Shown here in pieces: positions 27,152-36,679 of a stretch of 64,000 bases of DNA. The DNA comes from JBECKS01 sp964557005. GTDB lineage: Bacteria; Pseudomonadota; Gammaproteobacteria; Pseudomonadales; JBECKS01. A program made the translations under genes and the position numbers. The notes below the pieces were generated by a model. The model worked only from the letters and a program-made list of their open reading frames with translations. It did no database searches and was not told where the DNA came from. The DNA lies in assembly GCA_964557005.1 (NCBI GenBank), contig CAZKYI010000005.1:1-64000 (forward strand), read 5' to 3'. Each line of letters starts with the position of its first letter. The first letter of the stretch is position 1.

Positions 27152-28234
27152 TTATTCTGCCAGTGCTGCCAGTTTGTTGGCCTGATCTTCCTGAGTAAGA
27201 GGCGTGATTACCGAGTCGAGGTCGCCTTCCAGAATTTCCTGTAATTTGTACAAGGTAAGATTGATGCGATGATCCGTCATACGGCCTTGCGGGAAATTAT
27301 AGGTACGAATGCGCTCCGAGCGATCACCGCTGCCAACCAGACTTTTGCGCTCTTGCGCAATTTCATTTTGCTGTCTGGTTTGTGCTTCATCAAACAATTT
27401 GGCTTGTAACAAAGACATCGCTCTGGCCTTATTCTTGTGCTGTGAGCGTTCATCTTGACATTCCACCACAATGCCGGAAGGTAAATGCGTGATACGAATG
27501 GCAGAATCGGTTTTGTTAACGTGCTGACCACCGGCACCGGATGCTCTGAAAGTATCAATGCGCAAATCATTTTTATTGATTTCGACATGCTCTATCTCAT
27601 CAGCTTCCGCCATTACCGCAACTGTACAGGCCGAGGTATGCACACGTCCTTGAGATTCAGTTTCAGGTACGCGCTGTACCCGATGCGCACCAGATTCAAA
27701 TTTCAGGTGAGAGTAAACATGGTTGCCTTCAATGCGACAAATGATTTCCTTATAACCGCCATGTTCACCTTGATTCTCGCTGAGCACTTCCATTTTCCAG
27801 CGTTTGCGGTCGGCATAACGGCTATACATTTTGAATAAATCACCAGAAAAAATTGCTGCTTCATCACCGCCTGTACCTGCGCGAATTTCGAGAAAGACGT
27901 TGCATTGATCGCGCACATCTTTGGGCAGCATCAATGTTTGAAGTTCCAGTTCCAGTTCTTCCAGTAAATGCTGGTTGTTTTTTATTTCTTCCTGCGCAAG
28001 TTCGCGCAATTCCTTATCGTCTTCTTCAAGCATGAGTTTGGCATCATCGAGTGCCTGTCTGGTTTCCTGATAGCGACTGAAACAATGTGCCACAGGTTCA
28101 ATTTCGGCATATTCCTGAGACAGTGAGCGGAATTTTTTCTGGTTGGAAATGATGCTGGCATCGCCAAGCAGGGCACCAATTTCTTCATGGCGTTCTTGCA
28201 AATTTTCCAACTTGATACGGATAGAATCTTTCAT
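27152..28234 (-). CDS. prfA: Peptide chain release factor 1
   Basis: 360 residues, the usual RF1 length. RF1 ends translation at UAA and UAG. The GGQ peptidyl-hydrolysis loop is in ASGAGGQHVNKTDSAIRIT, preceded by the conserved GAHRVQRVPETESQGRVHTS. It lies 20 bases after hemA and before prmC. Confidence 0.97.
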   Translation of the reverse strand: MKDSIRIKLENLQERHEEIGALLGDASIISNQKKFRSLSQEYAEIEPVAHCFSRYQETRQALDDAKLMLEEDDKELRELAQEEIKNNQHLLEELELELQTLMLPKDVRDQCNVFLEIRAGTGGDEAAIFSGDLFKMYSRYADRKRWKMEVLSENQGEHGGYKEIICRIEGNHVYSHLKFESGAHRVQRVPETESQGRVHTSACTVAVMAEADEIEHVEINKNDLRIDTFRASGAGGQHVNKTDSAIRITHLPSGIVVECQDERSQHKNKARAMSLLQAKLFDEAQTRQQNEIAQERKSLVGSGDRSERIRTYNFPQGRMTDHRINLTLYKLQEILEGDLDSVITPLTQEDQANKLAALAE

Positions 28235-28254
28235 ATTTGGTAATACGGGAGGTA

Positions 28255-29586
28255 TTAAGGCTGCGGTTTTTTTCTGGTAGAGGAAGGCTTTTGACTATTT
28301 TGATTTTTATTGTGGTCGATGTGATTCACGGTATTTTTTTGAATACCCAGAAGCTCCTTGCTCCAGTTGAGAAAATCAAGCCGTTGTTCTGCCCCGGCTT
28401 TTTTCAAGGCCAGACTTGGGTCATGCATGATTTTGTTAATTAAATCCCGACCAAAGCGTTCAAGCACCGCTTCGGCATTCTCACCATTTTGAAGGGCTTT
28501 TTGCGCCTTGAGTAACTCCTGCTGTTTCAGGTTTTCAATTCTGGCGCGATAGGCCTTGAGTGTTCCAACTGCGAGACGCTCTTTTTTAATCTGGCTGTAC
28601 TCGGCGCTACGACGGTCGATAATCAAATACGCCTGTTCGCTGGCAGTTTCGCGATTTTTAAGATTGTCGTGAATGATTTCCTGTAAATCATCGATGCTAT
28701 ACAGATACACATCTTTTAATTCAGCGATTTCTTCTTCAATGTCACGCGGTACTGCCAAATCCACCATGAACATGGGTTGGTGCTTGCGTTTTTTCAATGC
28801 GCTTTCTACCCAACCCTTTCCGATAATGGGAACTGGTGCGGCGGTTGAAGAAATCACAATGTCTGCTTTATGAAGTTGTTCGGGTAATTCACCCAAAGTA
28901 ATGCTGTGGCCATTGACTTGTTGCGCAATGGAATCAGCTTTTTCCAGTGTGCGATTGGCGACCACAATCTGCTGGATGCCACTTTCGTAAAAATGTTTTG
29001 CCACCAGTTCCATCATTTCACCCGCACCAATCAGTAAGACGCGGCTCTGGCTAATGTCTGAAAAAATTCTTTTGGCGAGCGTCAGAGAAATATAGGCAAG
29101 AGAGACAGGATGTGCGCCCAATTCTGTTTCGCTGCGAATTTCCTTGGCAGTTGAAAAAATATGCTGAAACAGGCGAGATAATTCAGCACCAATGGTGTTG
29201 GCATGTTGGGCGGACGTAAAAGCATTTTTCATTTGTCCGAATATCTGCGGTTCGCCAAGAATCATGGAATCCAGACCACTTGCAACTGCCATCATGTGAC
29301 GCACCGCAGCACTGTGCCAGTGTTCATAGGCTTTATCAGAAAATTGCATTAACGGAATGTGTTGAAAATCACTGAGCCATTTGAGTACAGGGCTGGCATC
29401 TTCTGTGTCACACACGCAGTAAATTTCACTGCGATTACAGGTGGAAAGAATCGCGGCTTCATGCACTTCAGGCAAACTGCGCAGCGATTGCAAGGCTTCG
29501 TGCAAACTTGCAGGGCTGAAGGCAAGTTGCTCACGCAATTTTATTGAGGCAGATTTGTGATTGATGCCGAGTACCAGTAAGGGCAT
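28255..29586 (-). CDS. hemA: Glutamyl-tRNA reductase
   Basis: A 443-residue NADPH-dependent enzyme making glutamate-1-semialdehyde, the first committed step of C5-pathway heme synthesis. The nucleophilic Cys is in LSTCNRSEIYCV. The NADPH-binding domain has VLLIGAGEMMELVAKHF, and a C-terminal dimerisation helix domain follows. The last 25 or so residues (KNQNSQKPSSTRKKPQP) are a basic low-complexity tail. It is the first gene of the operon and divergent from the TPR gene; an inverted repeat sits in the shared promoter region. Confidence 0.96.
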   Translation of the reverse strand: MPLLVLGINHKSASIKLREQLAFSPASLHEALQSLRSLPEVHEAAILSTCNRSEIYCVCDTEDASPVLKWLSDFQHIPLMQFSDKAYEHWHSAAVRHMMAVASGLDSMILGEPQIFGQMKNAFTSAQHANTIGAELSRLFQHIFSTAKEIRSETELGAHPVSLAYISLTLAKRIFSDISQSRVLLIGAGEMMELVAKHFYESGIQQIVVANRTLEKADSIAQQVNGHSITLGELPEQLHKADIVISSTAAPVPIIGKGWVESALKKRKHQPMFMVDLAVPRDIEEEIAELKDVYLYSIDDLQEIIHDNLKNRETASEQAYLIIDRRSAEYSQIKKERLAVGTLKAYRARIENLKQQELLKAQKALQNGENAEAVLERFGRDLINKIMHDPSLALKKAGAEQRLDFLNWSKELLGIQKNTVNHIDHNKNQNSQKPSSTRKKPQP

Positions 29587-29625
29587 ATCAGGTATTTACC
29601 GATTGGTTGGGAACTCATGGGAGTC

Positions 29626-29666
29626 AGATTTGTCTGGCTTACAGCGCGCGATTGTACGACAAATCT
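29626..29666. promoter_or_regulatory. Inverted repeat between hemA and the TPR gene
   Basis: AGATTTGTC (29626-29634) and GACAAATCT (29658-29666) form a perfect 9-bp inverted repeat with a 23-base spacer, 40 bases upstream of hemA. It could be a regulator site or a leader hairpin of hemA. Confidence 0.35.
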
Positions 29667-29741
29667 ACACGCATTCACCATGACTCATGAACCATTGTAC
29701 TTTAAACTGAGTTTCGGGTTTGTGTTTCCCAAGGCTGCTCT

Positions 29742-31505
29742 ATGAAAAATCTGCATTTACTTTTGATTCTGTCGGTATGGTTGTCGCTTGCTGCCTGTAC
29801 CCAAAACCATGTGCAAACAGACAAGCAGGCCGAGGCCAGAGTATTTTTGTCGCAAGCGAATGTGCATTCAGAAGTGGATTCATCTATCAATGGTATGGAA
29901 GACGTTTATAAGGATTTCCCACCAGATACGCTTTATGCCCTGATGTTGGCAGAAATTGCACTCAGCAGAGACATGCCTGATTTGGGATTGGGCTATTACC
30001 GTCGTGAAGCGCATAAGACACGTGATCCCGCTGTGATTAAACGCGCGCTCGAAATCAGTAGTTGGCTGGAGGCACACCAAATCAGTCTGGAATTGATTGC
30101 CTTGTGGCAAGAGGTGGAGCCGGATAATCCTGTGGCGCACATGATTATGGCCAGACAACAATTATATTTTGGTTTGGTAGAAGGTTCTCTACTTTCGATT
30201 GAGCGTGTGTTGGCGCTGGGTGAGCCATTTAATTTTGATTACTTTAATCAGCTTGTACCCCGCCTGCCTGAATCCGGTCAGTTGGAGTTGTTACGTAAAC
30301 TGGAAATTTTAAATGATAAGTATCCTGATAATAGCCAGCTGAGCTTGAGCCGTGCACATTTATACGCTTTGCTTGATCAGCGTCAGTCAGCACTCGATGC
30401 CGCCACGCGCGCCAGAAAACTGGATAAGTACGATGATCGTCCAGTGATTATGCGATCCGAACTGCGTTTTAATTATGGTCATGAACGTGAAGCGTTGAAA
30501 GAGATGGAAAAAGGCGTCAGGCAATTTCCTGACAGCAAGCCACTCCATTTGCTTTATATCCAGAGCTTGCTCAAGCTTGGAAAAAATACACAGGCCGAAC
30601 GACAGATTTCTGCAAGTATGCAGCATTTTCCTGATGAGCTGGAGTTTCGTTATCGCCTGGCATTGATTACGGCAGATTTTCGCTTGTACACGATTGCGAG
30701 CGATTTATTTCGTGAGAGTGTTGCAAATAATTATCGCAGGGAAGAATCTTTTTTCTATTTAAGTCGTATTGCAGAAAAGGAACAGCGTTATGATGATGCT
30801 GTTACTTATCTTGAAAATATTCATCCGGGTGTAGGCTTTATCGAGGCAAGACTACAGATTGCCTATATTCTGAATCAGAAGGGTAATCTCGATGAAGCAC
30901 TTGAATCGTTGAATCAGGCAAATGCACAACAAAGAGATAACAATGGTACTTTTTTTCATGCACAAGCCGACTTGTTGAGTGAGGCTGGCAGAAAAGAAGA
31001 AGCGCTAACCATGTATTCAAAGGGTCTGGAATCCTATCCACAAGTATTTAAATTGCGTTACGCTAAAGCCATGCTTGCAGAAAGTATGGATAAACTCGAT
31101 ATTGTTGAACAGGAGTTGCTCTATATTATCGAGCGCGAGCCAAATCATGCGATGGCGTTAAATGCCTTGGGTTATACCTTGACCAACAAAACCCAAAGAC
31201 ATCAGGAAGCATTGAAATACATTGAACGTGCCTACGAGATTGCTCCTGATGATGCGGCCATCATCGATAGTCTGGGCTGGGTTTATTATCAATTAGGGGA
31301 TTATGAACAAGCACTCAAGTATTTGCGTCGCGCGCTGGCCTTACAGGCTGATCATGAAATAGCTGCGCATTTGGGCGAAGTTTTATGGGTGAGCGGTTTG
31401 GAGCAGGAAGCAAAGCGTGTGTGGGACGAAGCGCTGGTAAAAAATCAGAACAGTGAGATTCTCAAACAAGTCATGTCCCGCTTTATCGATGGGCAGTCAG
31501 AGTAG
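29742..31505 (+). CDS. TPR-repeat lipoprotein
   Basis: A 587-residue protein with a lipoprotein signal (LSLAAC lipobox, Cys at residue 20) followed by many tetratricopeptide-type helical repeats through the whole length. The clearest are near the end (NHAMALNALGYTLTNK, ALKYIERAYEIAPDD, DSLGWVYYQLGDYEQALKYL). It lies 28 bases before lolB, a position held by a TPR protein in Pseudomonas and relatives. It is probably an outer-membrane-attached scaffold in envelope assembly; its partner is unknown. Confidence 0.82.
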   Translation: MKNLHLLLILSVWLSLAACTQNHVQTDKQAEARVFLSQANVHSEVDSSINGMEDVYKDFPPDTLYALMLAEIALSRDMPDLGLGYYRREAHKTRDPAVIKRALEISSWLEAHQISLELIALWQEVEPDNPVAHMIMARQQLYFGLVEGSLLSIERVLALGEPFNFDYFNQLVPRLPESGQLELLRKLEILNDKYPDNSQLSLSRAHLYALLDQRQSALDAATRARKLDKYDDRPVIMRSELRFNYGHEREALKEMEKGVRQFPDSKPLHLLYIQSLLKLGKNTQAERQISASMQHFPDELEFRYRLALITADFRLYTIASDLFRESVANNYRREESFFYLSRIAEKEQRYDDAVTYLENIHPGVGFIEARLQIAYILNQKGNLDEALESLNQANAQQRDNNGTFFHAQADLLSEAGRKEEALTMYSKGLESYPQVFKLRYAKAMLAESMDKLDIVEQELLYIIEREPNHAMALNALGYTLTNKTQRHQEALKYIERAYEIAPDDAAIIDSLGWVYYQLGDYEQALKYLRRALALQADHEIAAHLGEVLWVSGLEQEAKRVWDEALVKNQNSEILKQVMSRFIDGQSE

Positions 31506-31533
31506 TTTTCTTGCGGAAATTTTGTAGAAGCAT

Positions 31534-32163
31534 ATGACAGTCATCAGGAAGTTTCTGTTTTTTCTCCCGCTGTGTATTGTGTTGAATCACTGTGCAAGCA
31601 AGCAGTTTGCTCACCACGAGCATTTTTCTGCGCGTTCCGAGATGCTGTTAAAAATTCCGACCTGGCAATCGAGAGGGAAAATGGGTTTAACTTTTTCTCA
31701 CGAAGGTAAACCTGCAGGAGTCAGTGCTTCGTTTGAATGGCAGCAGCAGGGCGATGAGTTTTTGGTTCGTTTCTATGGCCCCTTGGGTATGGGTGAAGTC
31801 ATACTCGAAAAACTGACTGCTCATACGGTGCTAACCAATCATCAAGGCAGAAAATTTTATGCTCAATCACCAGAAGCCTTGTTCCTGGAGCATACAGGGA
31901 TGGAAGTGCCCTGGACGCTTATCAGCTTCTGGTTAAGAGGAATTCCGGCACCAGAGCCAGCCTATGTTCTGAAAGAGTTTGATGAGCAGGGTTTTCCTGT
32001 CACATTACTTCAGTCCGAATGGCGTGTCAGTTATCTGTCATGGAAGGAGTTTGATGGAATAGTTATGCCAAATAAAATTCAAATTGCGCGTGATGACATG
32101 CAGGCTACTCTCGTAATTCGTGATTGGAATTTTGTTTCACAGGGAAAAGCCAATGGCGAATAA
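31534..32163 (+). CDS. lolB: Outer membrane lipoprotein receptor LolB
   Basis: A 209-residue lipoprotein (lipobox VLNHC, Cys at about 22) that accepts lipoproteins from LolA and inserts them in the outer membrane. Features of the LolB fold include WQSRGKMGLTF, FEWQQQGDEFLVRFYGPLGMGEV, the loop TLISFWLRGIPAPEP and the closing MPNKIQIARDDMQATLVIRDW. Its end overlaps ispE by 11 bases, an arrangement conserved in gammaproteobacteria. Confidence 0.93.
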   Translation: MTVIRKFLFFLPLCIVLNHCASKQFAHHEHFSARSEMLLKIPTWQSRGKMGLTFSHEGKPAGVSASFEWQQQGDEFLVRFYGPLGMGEVILEKLTAHTVLTNHQGRKFYAQSPEALFLEHTGMEVPWTLISFWLRGIPAPEPAYVLKEFDEQGFPVTLLQSEWRVSYLSWKEFDGIVMPNKIQIARDDMQATLVIRDWNFVSQGKANGE

Positions 32164-33070
32164 GATGCTCAGAGTACCGGCGCCTGCCAAGCTGAATCTT
32201 TGTCTGAAAATTTCAGGTCGGCGTGATGATGGTTATCACGAACTGCATACGATATTTCATTTTCTTGATTGTTGTGACTATCTTGATTTTGAATTACGTG
32301 CAGATGAAACGCTGGGATTTTCCTGTAACAAAAGCGAATTGGAAAACGAATCCAATCTCGTTGTTAGAGCAGCGCAAACATTGCAAGATTATTGCGTATC
32401 TCAAGGTCTGCCGAAGCAAGGGTGCAACATTTATCTGGAAAAACATTTACCCATGCAAGGCGGCATTGGTGCAGGCTCTTCCAATGCAGCCACTTGTTTG
32501 CTGGTGCTGAATAAATTATGGAATGTGAATCTCGATTTGAATCAACTGGCGGATATGTCACTCGCATTGGGCGCTGATGTTCCCGTGTTTGTGAGAGGCC
32601 AATCGGCAGTGGGTGAAGGCAGAGGTGAGCTGCTAAAACCACTGACAGTGCCCGAGTTTTACTATGTGTTGGTGAAGCCAAAAACCAGCGTTTCTACGGC
32701 GGCTATCTTCGCTCACCAAGAATTGACACGTGACTCAAGTCCTAGGACAATACGCGCCTTTCTAAGCGGGGGTCAGGGGAAACTTCAATCTTTTCAAGGG
32801 CTTTTGGAGCTTATCAAGCCCGGAAATGATTGCGAGGTACTGGTTCGAAAATTGTATCCCGAGGTTAATCTTTGTCTGGGTTTGTTAGCTGGGTTTGGTT
32901 TGGCCAGACTCACTGGAACGGGTGCTTGTGTTTTTGCTCCTTTTGAAACACAGGATGCTGCCGAAAAAGCCGGATTCGCTTTAAAAGAAAATCCACTGAT
33001 TGAGCAAGTAATCATTGCTAAAGGTATGAATAGTTCACCTGTGCATACTTTGCTCGACTACAAGATTTAA
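32153..33070 (+). CDS. ispE: 4-diphosphocytidyl-2-C-methyl-D-erythritol kinase
   Basis: A 305-residue GHMP kinase of the MEP isoprenoid pathway. The ATG at 32153 is chosen because AGGGA lies 7 bases upstream and the family N-terminus (VPAPAKLNLCLKISGRRDDG) follows closely. The ATP loop is LPMQGGIGAGSSNAAT. It overlaps lolB, and tRNA-Gln follows 8 bases after the stop, so the tRNA is likely on the same transcript. Confidence 0.95.
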   Translation: MANKMLRVPAPAKLNLCLKISGRRDDGYHELHTIFHFLDCCDYLDFELRADETLGFSCNKSELENESNLVVRAAQTLQDYCVSQGLPKQGCNIYLEKHLPMQGGIGAGSSNAATCLLVLNKLWNVNLDLNQLADMSLALGADVPVFVRGQSAVGEGRGELLKPLTVPEFYYVLVKPKTSVSTAAIFAHQELTRDSSPRTIRAFLSGGQGKLQSFQGLLELIKPGNDCEVLVRKLYPEVNLCLGLLAGFGLARLTGTGACVFAPFETQDAAEKAGFALKENPLIEQVIIAKGMNSSPVHTLLDYKI

Positions 33071-33078
33071 TCAACAAT

Positions 33079-33153
33079 TGGGCTGTCGCCAAGCGGTAAG
33101 GCAACGGGTTTTGATCCCGTCATGCGGAGGTTCGAATCCTCCCAGCCCAGCCA
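33079..33153 (+). tRNA. tRNA-Gln (anticodon TTG)
   Basis: 75 nt with an acceptor stem TGGGCTG pairing CAGCCCA, encoded CCA, and anticodon stem ACGGG/CCCGT around loop TTTTGAT (anticodon TTG). It sits between ispE and prs, the standard place in gammaproteobacteria. Confidence 0.97.
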
Positions 33154-33183
33154 ACTCACATACAGGCAGCACAGGAAAGCACC

Positions 33184-34146
33184 GTGTCAAAACTTTGTAT
33201 CTTTGCAGGTAATGCCAATCTTGAACTTGCACGACAGGTCGCCAGGCATAGCCACCTGGCACTGGGTGATGCTTTTGTGGGCAAGTTTTCCGATGGTGAA
33301 GTCAACGTTGAAATCAATGATAACGTGCGTGGTAAAGATGTTTTCATTATTCAATCCACTTCAGCACCTACCAATGATCATTTGATGGAACTGATTGTGA
33401 TGGCAGATGCCATTCGTCGTTCATCAGCCAGCCGAATTACTGCAGTGATTCCGTATTTTGGTTACGCAAGACAGGATCGTCGTGTACGTTCTGCGCGTGT
33501 GGCGATTACTGCCAAGGTGTGTGCTGACATGATTACGATTTCTGGTATTGATCGAGTGGTCACTGTTGATTTGCATGCAGACCAGATTCAGGGGTTTTTC
33601 GATATTCCTGTTGATAACGTCTATGCCACACCGATTTTGCTTAATGACATTGAGCGCAAGTATGGCGACGAAGATGTGATGGTGGTTTCTCCCGATGTCG
33701 GAGGTGTGGTGCGTGCGCGTGCCTTGGCCAAACTCTTGAATGATGCGGACCTGGCTATCATCGACAAGCGTCGTCCTAAAGCCAACGTGTCAGAAGTCAT
33801 GCACATTATTGGCGATGTCAAGGATCGCACCTGCATCATTATTGATGACATGGTCGATACTGCAGGTACCTTGTGCAAGGCTGCCGAGGCGGTCAAGAAA
33901 AGTGGCGCGAAAAAAGTGATTGCTTATTGTACACACCCTGTTTTGTCGGGCGCTGCTTTGGATAATATTGCCAACTCTTTACTTGATGAGCTGGTTGTTA
34001 CCGATTCGATTGCTTTAAGTGAAGCTGCCAAAAAAGAACCCAAAATTCGACAGCTTTCATTGGCAGCCATGCTCGCCGAGACAGTGCGTCGAATTAATAA
34101 CGAAGAATCTATCAGTGCGATGTTTGAGCGTTCGTCTATTTTTTAA
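33184..34146 (+). CDS. prs: Ribose-phosphate pyrophosphokinase
   Basis: A 320-residue PRPP synthase making PRPP from ribose-5-phosphate and ATP for nucleotide, His and Trp synthesis. It starts with GTG (AGGAAAG 6-7 bases upstream), as the E. coli gene does. Motifs: PYFGYARQDRR, VDLHADQIQGFFDIP, and the PRPP loop IIDDMVDTAGTL. It follows tRNA-Gln and precedes rplY. Confidence 0.97.
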   Translation: MSKLCIFAGNANLELARQVARHSHLALGDAFVGKFSDGEVNVEINDNVRGKDVFIIQSTSAPTNDHLMELIVMADAIRRSSASRITAVIPYFGYARQDRRVRSARVAITAKVCADMITISGIDRVVTVDLHADQIQGFFDIPVDNVYATPILLNDIERKYGDEDVMVVSPDVGGVVRARALAKLLNDADLAIIDKRRPKANVSEVMHIIGDVKDRTCIIIDDMVDTAGTLCKAAEAVKKSGAKKVIAYCTHPVLSGAALDNIANSLLDELVVTDSIALSEAAKKEPKIRQLSLAAMLAETVRRINNEESISAMFERSSIF

Positions 34147-34272
34147 ATAGAAGGTCTTTTTTCAAACATTCATTGAACGATAGTCACGAAGGACTTAAAA
34201 CTTCCGGAATCAGTTGGTCGCAGACTGATCTCTGAAACAATTTTTATTAACTGAATTATTGAGGAAAATCTC

Positions 34273-34908
34273 ATGTCTGAAGAATTTACACTCAATGTCA
34301 CGGTACGAAATGACCTGGGGAAAGGTGCGAGCCGCCGCCTGCGTCGAATTGAAGGTTTGGTACCTGGCATTATTTATGGCGCTGGAAAAGCTCCGCTTGC
34401 AATCACTTTGAAAGGTAATGAAATTGCGCGAGCAATTCTTCACGAATCTTTCTACTCTTCCATTTTGACTTTGAATATCGACGGTGCTACTGAAAAAGCA
34501 GTGGTTAAGGATATGCAGCGTCATCCGGCAAAGGATTCTGTGATGCACATGGATTTTTTGAGAGTGAATCAAAACAAGCCGATTCATATGAATGTGCCTA
34601 TTCACTTCATCAACGAAGACAAGTGTGTTGGTGTGAAGTTGGGTGGAGGAAAAATTAATCACCTCATGTCCGAGGTTGAAATTTCCTGCTTGCCAAAAGA
34701 TTTGCCAGAGTACATTGAAGTCGATATGACCAGTGTGGAAGTGGAAACCACGCTTCACCTGTCAGACATCGTACCTCCTGCAGGCGTGACCATTCTTGCT
34801 TTGACACATGGTGAAGCCCATAACCATCCCATTATCGCTGTTCATAAGCCTAAAGGTTCTGTGGACGATGAGGCTGAGGGTAGTGCAAGTCCAGAAGCTT
34901 CCGAATAA
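34273..34908 (+). CDS. rplY: 50S ribosomal protein L25/general stress protein Ctc
   Basis: A 211-residue long (CTC-type) L25: an N-terminal 5S rRNA-binding domain with GKGASRRLRRIEGLVPGIIYG and a C-terminal TL5-like beta domain, with an acidic tail. It is preceded by GAGGA 8 bases before the ATG. The prs-rplY-pth-ychF order is conserved. Confidence 0.95.
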   Translation: MSEEFTLNVTVRNDLGKGASRRLRRIEGLVPGIIYGAGKAPLAITLKGNEIARAILHESFYSSILTLNIDGATEKAVVKDMQRHPAKDSVMHMDFLRVNQNKPIHMNVPIHFINEDKCVGVKLGGGKINHLMSEVEISCLPKDLPEYIEVDMTSVEVETTLHLSDIVPPAGVTILALTHGEAHNHPIIAVHKPKGSVDDEAEGSASPEASE

Positions 34909-34939
34909 CAATACGGAATCATTCTGATTCAGCGTTGTT

Positions 34940-35536
34940 ATGTCATCGCTTATTCAACATGACATAAAATTGATAGCAGGCCTCGGAAATCCGGGGCCTG
35001 ACTATTCTGGAACCCGTCATAATGTTGGTCAGTGGTTTGTAGAAGCACTTGCCCGACGCTGTTCTGCGCAATTTAAACCAGAAAGCAAATATAAGGCTCA
35101 GGTTGCCTTGGTTCATGTTGCGGGTCAGGAAGTGCGCCTGATGATTCCCACAACGTATATGAATGAAAGTGGGCAGGCGATTTCTGCCTTGGCTAACTTT
35201 TTTAAAATCAAACCCGAAGAAATACTGATTGTGCATGATGAGCTTGATTTGGCTCCAGGCATTGCGCGTTTGAAAAGTGGTGGTGGTCATGGTGGTCATA
35301 ATGGCCTGAGAGACAGCATCAGCCGCTTGGGAAACAACAACAATTTTTTACGTTTACGTTTGGGTATCGGGCATCCAGGTGATAAAAATAAAGTCACCCC
35401 TTATGTTTTGAAAAACCCGAATGCAGATGATCGAATCCTGATTGAACAAAGTATTGATCAGGCGCTGGATGTGATTGAACAAGTCATCAGCGGAAATTTA
35501 CAAGCTGCAATGACGGCATTACATACCGAAAAATAA
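34940..35536 (+). CDS. pth: Peptidyl-tRNA hydrolase
   Basis: A 198-residue enzyme that frees tRNA from prematurely released peptidyl-tRNA. The catalytic His lies in GTRHNVGQWFVEA. Other signature segments are PTTYMNESGQAI, IVHDELDLAPG and SGGGHGGHNGLRDSI. An inverted repeat GAATCA/TGATTC just upstream could fold over the ribosome-binding region. Confidence 0.97.
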   Translation: MSSLIQHDIKLIAGLGNPGPDYSGTRHNVGQWFVEALARRCSAQFKPESKYKAQVALVHVAGQEVRLMIPTTYMNESGQAISALANFFKIKPEEILIVHDELDLAPGIARLKSGGGHGGHNGLRDSISRLGNNNNFLRLRLGIGHPGDKNKVTPYVLKNPNADDRILIEQSIDQALDVIEQVISGNLQAAMTALHTEK

Positions 35537-35566
35537 CAAAAGAGTTATTACGAAAGAGGAAATACT

Positions 35567-36658
35567 GTGGGGATTAAATGTGGCATTGTTGGCTTACCCA
35601 ATGTTGGAAAATCTACCTTGTTCAATGCCTTGACCAATGCAGGTATTGACGCACAGAATTTTCCGTTCTGCACGATTGAGCCTAATACAGGCATTGTACC
35701 TATCAATGATCCACGACTTAAGGCGCTGGAAAGTGTGGTGAGTCCGGAGCGCGTGATTCCTACCACCATGGAATTTGTAGATATTGCGGGTTTGGTGGCG
35801 GGTGCTTCCAAAGGCGAGGGTCTGGGTAACAAATTTCTGGCCAATATCCGTGAAACCGATGCTATTGCCCATGTAGTGCGTTGTTTTAACGATGACAACA
35901 TTATCCATGTGGCTGGCAAAGTTGATCCGATTGCAGATATTGACATTATTGATACCGAACTGGCGCTGGCTGATTTGGAAAGTATTGAAAAAGCGTACCT
36001 GAAAACCCAGAAGCTGGCGCGTTCGGGCGACAAGGAATCGCAAAAAAAACTCGCTTTACTCGATAAGGTGAAAGTGCATTTGGACGAAGGTCTGGTGCTG
36101 CGTTCTTTAAGCTTGAATGATGATGAAAAACTGGCACTGCGTTCGTACAGTTTCTTAACCTTGAAACCTGTGATGTATGTAGCGAATGTTGATGAAGCCG
36201 GTCAGGAAAATAATCCACTGCTTGATTTGGTTAGGCAAAGAGCTGAAAGTGAAGGCGCAGAAGTCGTGGTGATTTGTGCCAAGATAGAAGCCGAAATTTC
36301 AGAACTGGATGATGAAGAAAAACTGGAATTTCTCAATGATTTGGGTATGGAAGAAGCGGGTTTGGATCGTGTGATTCGTGAAGGTTATCGCCTGCTGGGT
36401 TTACAAACCTATTTCACTGCGGGTGTGAAAGAAGTGCGCGCCTGGACAGTAAAAAAAGGAGCGACTGCACCACAAGCTGCGGGTGTCATTCATACTGATT
36501 TTGAAAAAGGCTTTATTCGTGCAGAAGTCACTGCTTATCACGATTATATTGCGCACAAGGGTGAGCAAGGTGCGAAAGAAGCGGGCAAGTGGCGGCTCGA
36601 AGGAAAGGAATACGTAGTACAGGATGGAGATGTCATTCACTTCCGCTTCAATGTTTAA
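35567..36658 (+). CDS. ychF: Redox-regulated ATPase/GTPase YchF
   Basis: A 363-residue OBG-family P-loop protein with ATP preference. Motifs: P-loop GLPNVGKSTL, DIAGLVAGASKGEGLGN switch region, NVDE in place of NKxD (explains adenine preference), and a C-terminal TGS-type domain (VQDGDVIHFRFNV). The GTG start at 35567 has AGAGGA 7 bases upstream. It is the last gene of the block and convergent with the crotonase gene. Confidence 0.96.
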   Translation: MGIKCGIVGLPNVGKSTLFNALTNAGIDAQNFPFCTIEPNTGIVPINDPRLKALESVVSPERVIPTTMEFVDIAGLVAGASKGEGLGNKFLANIRETDAIAHVVRCFNDDNIIHVAGKVDPIADIDIIDTELALADLESIEKAYLKTQKLARSGDKESQKKLALLDKVKVHLDEGLVLRSLSLNDDEKLALRSYSFLTLKPVMYVANVDEAGQENNPLLDLVRQRAESEGAEVVVICAKIEAEISELDDEEKLEFLNDLGMEEAGLDRVIREGYRLLGLQTYFTAGVKEVRAWTVKKGATAPQAAGVIHTDFEKGFIRAEVTAYHDYIAHKGEQGAKEAGKWRLEGKEYVVQDGDVIHFRFNV

Positions 36659-36679
36659 ATCACGCAGATTATTTTTCTG

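Noticed and set aside
34210..34758. Minus-strand frame of 182 codons over rplY
   Set aside because: rplY is unambiguous on the plus strand; this is a shadow frame.
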